From positions 1 through 13,236 of the forward strand of contig CAZVIH010000031.1 in NCBI GenBank assembly GCA_964627755.1: a stretch of 13,236 nucleotides of DNA, read 5' to 3'. The notes beneath the pieces were generated by a model, which searched no databases, had not been told where the DNA came from, and saw nothing but the letters and a program-made list of their open reading frames with translations. The DNA comes from B10-G9 sp964627755 (lineage in GTDB: Bacteria > Chloroflexota > Anaerolineae > Anaerolineales > UBA11858). Each line of letters starts with the position of its first letter. The first letter of the stretch is position 1. Made by a program: the position numbers and the translations under genes. Of this stretch, positions 1 through 6,899 are shown piece by piece.

Positions 1-12
1 TAATAAATCAAT

Positions 13-99
13 GTAAGATATTTCCGATATTTACAAAGAAGAAACGATTCCCTGTGGAGAAAACCGTTTTCGTATTAATATATTCAGAGATAGATGCGG
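13..99. repeat. Intergenic repeat, copy 1 (with copy 2 at 2709-2794)
   Basis: This 87-nt stretch is about 90% identical to 2709-2794 by hand alignment (8 mismatches and one 1-nt gap). Its core is an imperfect hairpin: the arm from 41 (GAAACGATT) pairs with the arm ending at 71, around a CCCTGTGGAG loop region. It lies 34 nt beyond the stop codon of the sensor kinase gene. Similarity may begin a few bases before 13 and fades after 99. It could be a mobile intergenic repeat, a weak terminator or a small RNA region. Nothing in it looks coding. Confidence 0.75.
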
Positions 100-132
100 T
101 TTCCTTGAAGGGATCACGCATCCTGATTTAGT

Positions 133-1293
133 CTATATCGCGGCCGGCAGCCTGACTGTAAAGGTCGTGCCTTCCCCTTCCCGGCTTTCCACGCTGATCT
201 CTCCCCCATGGGCCGTCACCAGCTGGCGGGCGATGGCCAGGCCCAACCCGCTGCCTCCCCCAGCCCGGGATCTTGATTTATCACCCTTCCAGAACCTGTC
301 AAATACAAAGGGCAGGTCCTGGGCCGGGATGCCTTCCCCGCTGTCCTGGATCCTCACCCGGACCGAGTCCCCCTCCCTTTCTGCGCTCAGCCTGATCTCT
401 CCCCCTTCCGGAGTGAAGCGCAGGGCGTTGGCCACCAGGTTTCCCAGCACCTGGTCCAGGCGCTGCCAGTCCCCCTCCACAGCCAGTCCTTCTTCGCCTT
501 CAGGAGCTTCCATTACTAACCGTACCCCGGCCTCTTCTGCCCGTCCGCTGAAACTGCTGGCCACATCCTGCAGCAGTTCAACCACCGCCAGGGCCTGGAA
601 GTGAAAATCCAGCGTGCCGGATTCCGCCATCGACAGGGTCTGCAGGTCTTCCACCAGGCGCTGCAGCAAGCGAGTTTCCTCCAGCATGGATCGGAAATAA
701 TCCGGGGAGGCCTGGTAAACCCCGTCCAGGGCGCCTTCCAGGCTGCCCTGCAAAATATGGAGCGGGGTGCGCAGCTCATGGGCTACATCCGCGGTCAGGT
801 TTTGGCGTTGGGTCCTGGCATGCTCCAGTTCCCCCGCCATGTGGTTGAAGGACCGGGCCAGCTTCAGGAATTCCTGGTCGCCTTTTTCTTCCACCCGGAC
901 GCTGAAATCTCCCTCGGCCAGGGATTCCGCCGCGCTCATCACATCCGCCAGGGGGTTGACCCACTTGCGCATGCCCAGGCTGGCTACCAGCATGCCAATG
1001 ATCGGCACCAGGAAGGGAATGCCGCAGAACGTCAGGCGCCGGAGCTCCTTGGAGCCCAGCAGTTCCTGGTTGCCGCCGATCACCAGGCCCAAAACCACAC
1101 CCAGGATCAGGATTGGGATCCCCGCGAATAAAATCCCGCCCGCAAAACGCCAGCCCATCTTGCGGCGCTGATCGATATGAGCCCGGGAAAAATGTTCCAA
1201 TCCGCCCTGCCAGGGGGGCCCATAAGGGCCTTTTTTCCAGTCCCGGTATTCCTTCCAGGGCGGTTGATGCTTCCTGGGGGGGTGTTTTTTCAT
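133..1293 (-). CDS. Sensor histidine kinase, HAMP-containing, OmpR-partner type
   Basis: This is a membrane histidine kinase that would autophosphorylate and pass phosphate to the response regulator encoded just upstream. It has 386 residues. A basic, Pro-rich cytoplasmic N-terminus is followed by TM1 (about 48-72), an extracytoplasmic loop of only about 15 residues, TM2 (about 88-107) and a HAMP domain (about 108-160). The HisKA H-box AHELRTPLH has phospho-acceptor His172. The HATPase domain shows an N-box (N285/N289), G1 box DSGEGIP (317-323), F-box FDRFW and G2 box GGGSGLGLAI (345-354). All catalytic boxes look intact. The ATG overlaps the regulator's stop codon as ATGA, so translation is probably coupled. 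The tiny external loop suggests that the signal is sensed within or near the membrane, perhaps through a partner protein. The signal itself cannot be named from sequence. Confidence 0.96.
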   Translation of the reverse strand: MKKHPPRKHQPPWKEYRDWKKGPYGPPWQGGLEHFSRAHIDQRRKMGWRFAGGILFAGIPILILGVVLGLVIGGNQELLGSKELRRLTFCGIPFLVPIIGMLVASLGMRKWVNPLADVMSAAESLAEGDFSVRVEEKGDQEFLKLARSFNHMAGELEHARTQRQNLTADVAHELRTPLHILQGSLEGALDGVYQASPDYFRSMLEETRLLQRLVEDLQTLSMAESGTLDFHFQALAVVELLQDVASSFSGRAEEAGVRLVMEAPEGEEGLAVEGDWQRLDQVLGNLVANALRFTPEGGEIRLSAEREGDSVRVRIQDSGEGIPAQDLPFVFDRFWKGDKSRSRAGGGSGLGLAIARQLVTAHGGEISVESREGEGTTFTVRLPAAI

Positions 1294-1982
1294 TCCAGGT
1301 CTCCCAGAAATTTATAACCATACCCATAGACGGTCTGGATATAGATCGGGGCGGTTGGATCGGGTTCGATCTTTTTGCGCAGGTTTTTGATATGGGAGTC
1401 CACACTGCGGTCCACCCCGCCAAAGGCCACTCCGTGCAAATGCTCCAGCAGCTGCTCGCGGCTGAGCGGCTGCCCCTGGTGTTTGACCAGGGTTTCCAGC
1501 AGGTTATATTCGCTGCGGGTGAGGTGGATGATCTCACCTTTGAGTTTGACTTGCATTCTTTTCAGATCCAGTTCCAGACTGCCAGAGCGCAAAGTCTCAC
1601 CCTGCAGCAGGTCGCCCCTGGCCCGGCGCAGCAGCGCCCGGACCCGGGCTACGAGGGCCCGGGGGGAAAAGGGTTTGGTGATGTAATCGTCCGCCCCCAG
1701 CTCCAGGCCGATCAGCTGATCAGCTTCTTCTGCCCGGGCTGTTAACATGATGATCGGCACATCCGACTCGCGCCGGATGGCCCGGCAGACATCCAGGCCG
1801 TCCTTGCCCGGCAGCATCAGATCCAGGACGATCAGATCCGGTTTTTCCTGGCGGGCCAGAGCCAGGGCCTGGACTCCGTCCCCGCTGGTCAGCACCTTAA
1901 ACCCATTATCCACCAGGTAGTCTTTCGCCAGCTGGAGGATCTTGGGTTCATCGTCGACAACTAGGATCGTTTCGTTCATCAT
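1290..1982 (-). CDS. OmpR/PhoB-family response regulator
   Basis: This is a DNA-binding response regulator of 230 residues, the usual length. The receiver domain (about 4-118) has the acidic pocket D10/D11, phospho-acceptor Asp54 (VLDLMLPGKDG), Thr81 and Lys103. A winged-helix effector domain (about 130-228) ends in the typical recognition-helix region DRSVDSHIKNLRKKIE and a wing YGYGYKF. It is co-transcribed with the sensor kinase downstream through a 4-bp stop/start overlap. No clear Shine-Dalgarno sequence precedes the start. The first two codons are both ATG, so the start could be 3 nt later. Two copies of an 11-bp palindrome lie 60 and 108 nt upstream and are candidate control sites. Whether this regulator binds them is unknown, since OmpR-type sites are more often direct repeats. 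Confidence 0.97.
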   Translation of the reverse strand: MMNETILVVDDEPKILQLAKDYLVDNGFKVLTSGDGVQALALARQEKPDLIVLDLMLPGKDGLDVCRAIRRESDVPIIMLTARAEEADQLIGLELGADDYITKPFSPRALVARVRALLRRARGDLLQGETLRSGSLELDLKRMQVKLKGEIIHLTRSEYNLLETLVKHQGQPLSREQLLEHLHGVAFGGVDRSVDSHIKNLRKKIEPDPTAPIYIQTVYGYGYKFLGDLE

Positions 1983-2041
1983 AAATCCAAATAAATTTAA
2001 TCGAAGGATAACACAGGAATAACTCTAGAAACAGGAATAAA

Positions 2042-2100
2042 ACTTCCGAAGTCAGCTAAGGGTTAGAAATAGAAGGTTCTTGCTTGAAGACTTCGGAAGT
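2042..2100. promoter_or_regulatory. Paired palindromic operator-like sites upstream of the response regulator
   Basis: ACTTCCGAAGT (2042-2052) and ACTTCGGAAGT (2090-2100) are each palindromes around one central base, 48 bp apart centre to centre. With one more base on each arm they also form a perfect 12-bp inverted repeat (2042-2053 with 2089-2100). They lie between the terminator of the small membrane-protein gene and the response regulator start. A TATATATA run adjoins the distal copy. They may be two dimer-binding sites or one large stem; no other copy was seen in the window. Confidence 0.5.
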
Positions 2101-2115
2101 ATATATATAGAGAGA

Positions 2116-2138
2116 ACACGGGAGGTTATCTCCCGTGT
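2116..2138 (-). terminator. Intrinsic terminator-like hairpin after the small His-rich membrane protein gene
   Basis: ACACGGGAG (2116-2124) pairs perfectly with CTCCCGTGT (2130-2138) around a 5-nt loop, starting 13 nt past the stop codon. On the minus strand it is followed by a T-rich but interrupted tract (TTCTCTCTATATATATA), so termination may be incomplete. Confidence 0.65.
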
Positions 2139-2151
2139 CTGGCTGCCAGGG

Positions 2152-2616
2152 TCAGCTGGTTTTTTCTTCCCCTTCCTCAGGGGCATCAGCCTCAGCTTCG
2201 GGTTGATCCTTGATATAATATGCCCCCCAGGGTCCGGGATGGCAGGCCCCAAAATGAGGGGGGTGGTGCCGGAAATGGCGGTACTTCCAGGTCTTCATTT
2301 CATCCCAATCTGGGCCGCCTTCGGTTTTCCAGCGATTGAACATCACCAGGCCAACAATCGAAGTGATCATTTTGATCAGCAGCAAACCTCCCAAAAAGAT
2401 CGCCAGAATGGGCAGGAAGGAAATACCCATGGGAAAATACCCTTTCATGTGGGGGTAGAAATACGGAGCCGTGATCTCCCCACCTTCCAAAGCCGCGCCC
2501 TGCAGCACTCCAGCCTGGAATGCGGAGCGGGCCAGGAAGACACCGCCAGCAATCAACAGGATAACCATCAAGATTCTGAATCCAATTCCCCATCCGGGGT
2601 TTCTGTAGAAAAACAT
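2152..2616 (-). CDS. Small two-TM membrane protein with His-rich cytoplasmic tail
   Basis: This protein of 154 residues belongs to no family I can name. It has TM1 at about 12-34, an external loop with EGGEITAPYFYPHMKGYFPMG, and TM2 at about 62-93. A cytoplasmic tail holds clustered His and Cys (H114, H117, H118, H121, C125, H126) within KYRHFRHHPPHFGACHPG, followed by an acidic end. The cluster could bind a metal ion, which is inference only. The reading frame stays open to 2769, but the strong AGGAGGT at 2621-2627 fixes the start at one of two adjacent ATGs; the second (2616) is better spaced. It precedes the two-component genes on the same strand, so it may be a regulated target or an accessory of the kinase, whose own sensing loop is very short. 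Confidence 0.8.
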   Translation of the reverse strand: MFFYRNPGWGIGFRILMVILLIAGGVFLARSAFQAGVLQGAALEGGEITAPYFYPHMKGYFPMGISFLPILAIFLGGLLLIKMITSIVGLVMFNRWKTEGGPDWDEMKTWKYRHFRHHPPHFGACHPGPWGAYYIKDQPEAEADAPEEGEEKTS

Positions 2617-2620
2617 CATT

Positions 2621-2627
2621 ACCTCCT
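2621..2627 (-). promoter_or_regulatory. Ribosome binding site deciding the start of the small membrane protein
   Basis: AGGAGGT on the minus strand is followed by A, then ATGATG. It leaves 1 nt to the first ATG and 4 nt to the second. This rules out the upstream start 50 codons earlier and favours the second ATG at 2616. Confidence 0.8.
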
Positions 2628-2708
2628 CTAGGTATTTTTTTTGGTTTCTACAGGGACAGTATCCCTTTAAATCATGGAGAAACGATGGAGGAAATGGGGA
2701 AGAGATCA

Positions 2709-2794
2709 GTAAAATATTTCCAATATTAACAAAGAAGAAACGGTTCCCTGTGGAGGAAACCGTTTCCATATTATTATATCAGAGATAGATGCGG
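2709..2794. repeat. Intergenic repeat, copy 2 (with copy 1 at 13-99)
   Basis: This is about 90% identical to copy 1. The hairpin is stronger here: GAAACGGTT (2737-2745) pairs with AACCGTTTC (2758-2766), extended by CC/GG inside the loop. It lies about 50 nt beyond the stop codon of the 2845-3645 gene and upstream of the 2152-2616 gene. Read on the minus strand it contains a TATAAT hexamer, but no convincing -35 box at normal spacing. The conserved AGAGATAGATGCGG at its right edge is identical in both copies. Confidence 0.75.
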
Positions 2795-2844
2795 GATCCT
2801 GAAAACAGGGGATCCCGGATCCTGTCTAAAATTCTATTGATGAT

Positions 2845-3645
2845 TTACTGCCTGGTAAAACTGTCCCCAATGATCTCAAGCAGATCGCCGTAAAGCGCGA
2901 TATCTTCCGGCTCCTCGCCAGAGATGAAAAAGAAAGTATTGTATTCACCCAACACGATTTCAAGGTCATAGGCCCAGGTGTAATATCCTTCCTGATCGGT
3001 CCAGTCCATCAGATTGAGGTGGGCATCCTCGCCTTGTTCGGCCAGCCAGGGTTCGCTGGAGATCAGCTGGAAAGTCCCTTCCTGGGATTCTTCCCGGATC
3101 GATTCCATGACCTCGCTGGCTACCTGGGCTGCGGTATAACCTTCATCCAGCAGGTCCTGACCCACAAATAGGTAAGTATAACTTTCGGGATCATAAAAAG
3201 TGACCGCAGATTCTTCGGTCTCGATCTCCCATCCACTCGGGTAAAGGAAGGTAGCTGAGAAATCACTGGCGCTGTAGTACTCCAGGGGGATCGATGAAGC
3301 CTCTCTGCTGCTCTCTAAGGTGTCTGTGTCAGCAGGACCCGAGGTATCTGGTTCAGGCCACGGGGTTGCCTCTTCCTGGAAGGGATCATAGTCTTCTTCG
3401 AAGAAATCCTCCATACCCGGAATCTGGGAAGGATCATCGAGGTAGTCTTCCAGGTTGAGATCTCCTATGCGCTCTTTCAGGTTCAGGGGATCAAAATCCG
3501 ATATAAAGGGCAGCATCATCAGGGACCCAACACAGCAGCATGTGACAACAACCAGGATCAACACACTGACACAGCCCCACAGGAAACAATTATTCTTTTT
3601 GGGCTGGTCTGACGCAGCAGGAATGGATGGTGAATCAATACTCAT
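2845..3645 (-). CDS. Membrane-anchored extracytoplasmic protein, possible PsbP/DUF1795-like domain
   Basis: This protein has 266 residues. A short cytoplasmic Pro-rich N-terminus is followed by one TM segment (about 21-48) that is unusually Cys-rich (C25 and a run C36-C38). A long acidic, Pro-containing linker (about 49-120) follows. The C-terminal domain (about 122-266) opens with 'FSATFLYPSGWEIETEESAVTFYDP', a pattern I associate with PsbP/DUF1795-like folds in bacterial surface proteins. That assignment is tentative, and no catalytic residues are evident. The start is well supported by GAGGAGGT four bases before the ATG. A 17-bp palindrome (3674-3690) lies upstream. It is the first gene of the minus-strand block, but it is separated by more than 200 bp from the next gene, so co-transcription is uncertain. 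Confidence 0.8.
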   Translation of the reverse strand: MSIDSPSIPAASDQPKKNNCFLWGCVSVLILVVVTCCCVGSLMMLPFISDFDPLNLKERIGDLNLEDYLDDPSQIPGMEDFFEEDYDPFQEEATPWPEPDTSGPADTDTLESSREASSIPLEYYSASDFSATFLYPSGWEIETEESAVTFYDPESYTYLFVGQDLLDEGYTAAQVASEVMESIREESQEGTFQLISSEPWLAEQGEDAHLNLMDWTDQEGYYTWAYDLEIVLGEYNTFFFISGEEPEDIALYGDLLEIIGDSFTRQ

Positions 3646-3936
3646 AAGACCTCCTCAAGGCGGGAAACAAAAGTTCAAACCCGATTTGAATGCGTTTTGA
3701 TGGATGTTCCTTGGATTTTAACATCAATTCAGCTGGAAAAAAGCTGTTTTTGTCCATCTCCCGCAGCATCCATCCTTCATTTTTGTTCTCTCCCAGGAGC
3801 GTTTTCCCACCAGGACAGGTTTTGGGACCTTTACCTGTAACAATCGGAGTATCTAACACGTTGAGTTGATGTAAGACGATGACAGGTTAAATCTGGTGTA
3901 AAATCAAGCCAATACCTTACCAAGTTTGGAGGACCC
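3646..3936. other. Divergent intergenic region
   Basis: This region separates the minus-strand gene starting at 3645 from the plus-strand lipoprotein gene at 3937, so it should hold two divergent promoters. I see no hexamer pair at good spacing for either. It contains TTCAAA-CCCGA-TTTGAA (3674-3690), a perfect 6-bp inverted repeat 29 nt upstream of the 3645 start. It also has an ACAGGT/ACCTGT inverted repeat near 3820-3840 and a weak CAGCT/AGCTG stem-loop followed by five T (about 3730-3751). An open frame across it (3859-3635) has no ribosome site or recognisable protein features. Confidence 0.5.
3674..3690. promoter_or_regulatory. Operator-like palindrome upstream of the 3645 start
   Basis: TTCAAA (3674-3679) and TTTGAA (3685-3690) form a perfect inverted repeat around five bases. 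It ends 29 nt before the ATG at 3645, where a repressor could act. The function is inferred from shape and position only. Confidence 0.3.
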
Positions 3937-5295
3937 ATGACGCCCAAAAAATCCATCCTGCTCGCCCTGACCATCCTGATCCTGGCCGCGTTGGCCTGTG
4001 AATATCTGCCCCCCCGCACTCCCACACCTGAACCTGAACCTGGCCTGCCGGTGGAAGATGTCATCGCCACTTCTGTTGCCGCGACTGTGATTGCTGGCGG
4101 CGGTGAAGCGCCCACCGCGGAACTGCCCCCGGAAGAGACGCTGGAAGAACCCACTCTGGAACCGCCCACTTTTTTGCGGATTGTTTATGTTATAGATGGC
4201 GATGTCTGGTACTGGGAGGAAGGCAGCGCTCCCCTCCAGCTGACCACCACGGGGGATGTAGTCGAAGTTTATTTATCCAGCGACGGGTTGGTAGCAGCTT
4301 TTATCCGCCAGTACGACTGGAATAATCAAGAGATCTATGCTGTCAATACAGACGGCACCAATCTCCGGGCCCTGGTCACCCTGGCTGATTTTGCCGGTAT
4401 GTTAACGCTCAGGGATGCCTTAACAGCGCTGCCACACCTGATCGCCTGGGTGCCGGGCACCCATACTCTGGCCTTTAACACCAGGTTTACATTTGAAGGA
4501 CCGGGCCTGATACTGCCCGACGAACTGCGCCTGGTGGATGCTGATACGGTCACATTAAGCCTCTTAATGCCGCCCGGAACTGCGGGAGATTTTTATTATT
4601 CCCCCGATGGGTCCCAGATCGCCCTCGTCAACGGCACCATGATCAGTGTGGTGGACGCTAATGGTGGAAACCGCCGGGATCTGTTGACCTTCCCCTTGAT
4701 CATCACCTACAGTGAGTACACTCTTTATCCTCCAGTGTTCTGGTCCCCGGACAGCACTTTCCTGCGGGCGGTGATCCCTGGAGAAGATCCTCTGGCGGTT
4801 CCTCCTGATCCAACAACTGTCTGGCATTTGCCTGCCGATGGGTCTGGTGCTTCCTCTCTGATGTCGATCACCACCGCACCCTTTTTCCAGGAATTCGCTG
4901 CCCTGTCACCTGATCTCAACCAACTGGCTTATATCACAGTCATCACGCCGGGAGCGCCGCCCATCGTCGATCTGCATATCAGCACCGCCGATGGAAGCAG
5001 TGATGTGGTCTATGTCAACGGAGGTTACGGATTTGAGTGCTGGTCGCAGGACAACCAACACTTCATTTATACGGAGAACGGACATTATCCCCGCCTGGGT
5101 CGCCTGGGAGATCCTCCCCAGGACCTGACCGGTATTACGCTGATGGTCAATCCCAGCTGGGTAGATGAAACCAGGTTTCTGTACCTGAACCGGCTCAGCG
5201 GCAGCTGGGAGTTGTGGCTGCGGGAGTTGGGATCACCCGGGGTGCTGCTGGACAGCACAACCGGGGACATCATCCGCTATGATTTTGTGAATTAG
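3937..5295 (+). CDS. Beta-propeller (TolB/PD40-like) lipoprotein
   Basis: This lipoprotein of 452 residues is probably anchored on the outer face of the cytoplasmic membrane. A signal peptide ends in lipobox LALAC with lipidated Cys21. A Thr/Pro/Glu linker (PPRTPTPEPEPG) and a VIATSVAAT stretch follow. The rest reads as repeated WD40-like beta-propeller blades: VWYWEEG..LQLTTTG near 90, SPDGSQIALVNG around 227, WSPDSTFLRAV around 270, LSPDLNQLAYITV around 329 and a final blade ending LWLRELGSPGVLLD. Such PD40 repeats bind ligands or partners rather than catalyse, so no substrate can be given. GGAGG eight bases before the ATG supports the start. It is a lone plus-strand gene that converges on the anti-sigma-like gene across a shared terminator. 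Confidence 0.88.
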   Translation: MTPKKSILLALTILILAALACEYLPPRTPTPEPEPGLPVEDVIATSVAATVIAGGGEAPTAELPPEETLEEPTLEPPTFLRIVYVIDGDVWYWEEGSAPLQLTTTGDVVEVYLSSDGLVAAFIRQYDWNNQEIYAVNTDGTNLRALVTLADFAGMLTLRDALTALPHLIAWVPGTHTLAFNTRFTFEGPGLILPDELRLVDADTVTLSLLMPPGTAGDFYYSPDGSQIALVNGTMISVVDANGGNRRDLLTFPLIITYSEYTLYPPVFWSPDSTFLRAVIPGEDPLAVPPDPTTVWHLPADGSGASSLMSITTAPFFQEFAALSPDLNQLAYITVITPGAPPIVDLHISTADGSSDVVYVNGGYGFECWSQDNQHFIYTENGHYPRLGRLGDPPQDLTGITLMVNPSWVDETRFLYLNRLSGSWELWLRELGSPGVLLDSTTGDIIRYDFVN

Positions 5296-5330
5296 GTTCA
5301 ACTTGCAGGATACGGTTATCTGATATGAGA

Positions 5331-5362
5331 AAAAAAAAGCACTCCTTTCGGAGTGCTTTTTT
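5331..5362. terminator. Bidirectional intrinsic terminator between convergent genes
   Basis: GCACTCC (5339-5345) pairs with GGAGTGC (5350-5356) around a TTTC loop. There are eight A on the left and six T on the right, so it works as a rho-independent terminator on both strands. It serves the lipoprotein gene ending at 5295 (+) and the anti-sigma-like gene ending at 5385 (-). Confidence 0.95.
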
Positions 5363-5384
5363 GATATCGTTTGAATCATCGTCA

Positions 5385-6305
5385 TTATTCTTTAGCTTCT
5401 TTCTTCTCGTCCTTTTCCTCTTCCTTAGTTTCTTTCTTATCTTCTTTTTCGTCTTCCTTAGTTACTTTTTCTGCTTCCTTTTCTTCTTCTTTGATTACTT
5501 TTTCCGCTTCCTTTTCTTCTTGCTTCTCTTCTTTCTCCTGATCATTATCGTCTATAACATCCACCTGCCCTTCATCCAGGGCATCATCCAACAGTTCTAC
5601 TTCTTCTTCGGCTGCTTCTACCAGTACTTCTTCCCCATTATATTTCTCAGCGAAGGAATATACTCTGGTTTGAATCTGGGCCGGAACTTGCTCTCCTGAT
5701 TGCCCCGTTTTATTCTTGTCTTTCTGATCCTGATCAACCCTCAAAGACTTGTAACCGCCGGAATAATCAGGGGGAGAATCGGGCAAATGATAATCACTTG
5801 AGAAGATCGGGTTTTCCCCCACTGGTTTTGGTGCAGCAGGTTTAACCAGCAGCAGGTCTCCAACCTGTTCAAAACTATAATATAAGGTATGCATGATATT
5901 GTCCGCCAGCCCGGAGGCGGAAGCAGATAACGTGAAAAATCCACCAGTCAGGAATACTACCAGGGCTAACGTGGCAAAACGGTATACAGGCTGTAAAGAT
6001 TTGAGGGATCCAATCCAGCGGTCCACAACCCTTTCGCGGGGAGGCTGCACCGGTTTGGGCTTCAGGAAACTATCCTCGGCCTGCATGGAGGCCATTTCTG
6101 CCAGGAGCTGGTTTTTACCCTCGCGCAGGGCTGTGTATCCGGGAACGGGCTGCGGCAAGGCCCTGCTGAGCATGGCTACCAGGAGCAAGGGTTTGATTTT
6201 TTCAGCCTGGGTTGGATAGACCGCCAGAATATCCATCAAGGATTCGCCCCGATCCATCCTCAATAGACAATCATCTAAAATGCGGTCGAACCTGCGCGGT
6301 ATCAT
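5385..6305 (-). CDS. Membrane anti-sigma-like protein (DUF5667-like N-terminus) with E/K 11-mer repeat tail
   Basis: This protein of 306 residues is the probable membrane partner of the ECF sigma factor whose stop codon its start overlaps (ATGA). The N-terminal motif 'ILDDCLLRMDRGESLMDIL' and then YPTQAEKIKPLL (about 9-41) match the pattern I know from chloroflexal DUF5667-type sigma regulators. One TM segment lies at about 110-130. The extracytoplasmic part is low-complexity: a Pro/Asp linker, a region rich in Glu and Asp (226-256), and a Lys/Glu tail. The tail is built from 11-residue units beginning at 264, 275, 286 and 297 (for example EKEAEKVIKEE, EKEAEKVTKED), with the last ending at the stop codon. 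It has no zinc-finger (ZAS) motif. Release of the sigma factor by proteolysis or a conformational signal is the usual mechanism, but this is inferred. Confidence 0.82.
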   Translation of the reverse strand: MIPRRFDRILDDCLLRMDRGESLMDILAVYPTQAEKIKPLLLVAMLSRALPQPVPGYTALREGKNQLLAEMASMQAEDSFLKPKPVQPPRERVVDRWIGSLKSLQPVYRFATLALVVFLTGGFFTLSASASGLADNIMHTLYYSFEQVGDLLLVKPAAPKPVGENPIFSSDYHLPDSPPDYSGGYKSLRVDQDQKDKNKTGQSGEQVPAQIQTRVYSFAEKYNGEEVLVEAAEEEVELLDDALDEGQVDVIDDNDQEKEEKQEEKEAEKVIKEEEKEAEKVTKEDEKEDKKETKEEEKDEKKEAKE

Positions 6306-6826
6306 AAAGATTCTTCCCTTTCCAGGGCAATCTGGAGGGATTTTAAGGCCTGGTGCTGCAAAGATTGAATGGCACGTTCGCTTTTGTTGGTGATCTTCAT
6401 CAGATCCTTGACCGACCGGCCTTCCACAAAACGGTGGACTATAATCCTTTTTTCCTGGTCATTGAGGTGTCTGATGGCCAGCTTAAAACAGTCATTGGCT
6501 GTTTTACTCTCTGAATCCTGGTCAGAGCCCAGCATGGCAGCACTAAATAACTCCGGCTGATAGGTTGGCTGTTTTTGGTCGACCAGATCCCCGGCAATGT
6601 CATACAGCCAGGATAAAAAGGTGATTTTGTGATTGGTAAATTGAGGCAGCTTGCGGATCATATGCACAAAAACCTCCGCGCTGAACTGCTCGGCGGTGGA
6701 TTCATCACTCACTCGGTAATAAAGATAGGTATAAATGTCCAGATAGTAGCGCTCATAAAGTGTCTCAGCAGCTCTTCTATCCCCTGTTTGAGCCCTGTAC
6801 AGCAGCGCTTTTTCGTTGATATCCAT
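6302..6826 (-). CDS. ECF-type RNA polymerase sigma factor
   Basis: This is a sigma-70-family extracytoplasmic-function sigma factor of 174 residues, the normal size for the group. Region 2 (about 10-85) includes 'AETLYERYYLDIYTYLYYRVSDESTAEQFSAEVFVHMI' and the FLSWLYDIAGDLV segment. Region 4 (about 112-168) includes 'LNDQEKRIIVHRFVEGRSVKDLM' and the recognition helix NKSERAIQSLQHQALKSL. Regions 3.1 and 3.2 are absent, as expected. It is followed by the anti-sigma-like membrane gene with a 4-bp overlap, the classical operon order. No good Shine-Dalgarno sequence precedes the ATG. A perfect palindrome (6843-6854) lies 17-28 nt upstream. The promoters it recognises cannot be deduced here. Confidence 0.93.
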   Translation of the reverse strand: MDINEKALLYRAQTGDRRAAETLYERYYLDIYTYLYYRVSDESTAEQFSAEVFVHMIRKLPQFTNHKITFLSWLYDIAGDLVDQKQPTYQPELFSAAMLGSDQDSESKTANDCFKLAIRHLNDQEKRIIVHRFVEGRSVKDLMKITNKSERAIQSLQHQALKSLQIALEREESL

Positions 6827-6842
6827 AGAGGTCGATTTACCC

Positions 6843-6854
6843 TGCCCCGGGGCA
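6843..6854. promoter_or_regulatory. GC-rich palindrome before the sigma factor gene
   Basis: TGCCCCGGGGCA is a perfect 12-bp palindrome, 17-28 nt before the sigma factor ATG. It may be an operator, or it may hide the ribosome-binding region in a stem. No known binding site is recognised. Confidence 0.3.
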
Positions 6855-6899
6855 AGGACCTTCCGTTTTCAACTCTTTTAGAACAATAGGGTAAGTATC

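Noticed and set aside
601..1745. Long plus-strand open frames (601-1131, 1113-1745) opposite the kinase and regulator
   Set aside because: They are antisense to two clear genes with full domain motifs, have no ribosome sites, and their translations show no family features.
2080..2631. Plus-strand frame opposite the small His-rich membrane protein
   Set aside because: The opposite strand has a strong ribosome site, two TM segments and a terminator; this frame has none of these.
2709..2794. TATAAT on the minus strand as a promoter for the small membrane protein gene
   Set aside because: No acceptable -35 box lies 15-19 bp upstream, and copy 1 of the repeat does not keep the hexamer.
3728..3751. 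Stem-loop plus T run as a plus-strand terminator
   Set aside because: The stem is only 5 bp and no plus-strand gene lies upstream to terminate.
3635..3859. Minus-strand 74-codon frame in the 3646-3936 spacer
   Set aside because: It overlaps the ribosome site and start of the 2845-3645 gene, has no ribosome site of its own and no recognisable features.
5325..5699. Plus-strand frame rich in Phe, Leu and Ser, resembling a membrane protein
   Set aside because: It is the reverse complement of the Lys/Glu-rich tail of the anti-sigma-like gene and crosses the terminator.
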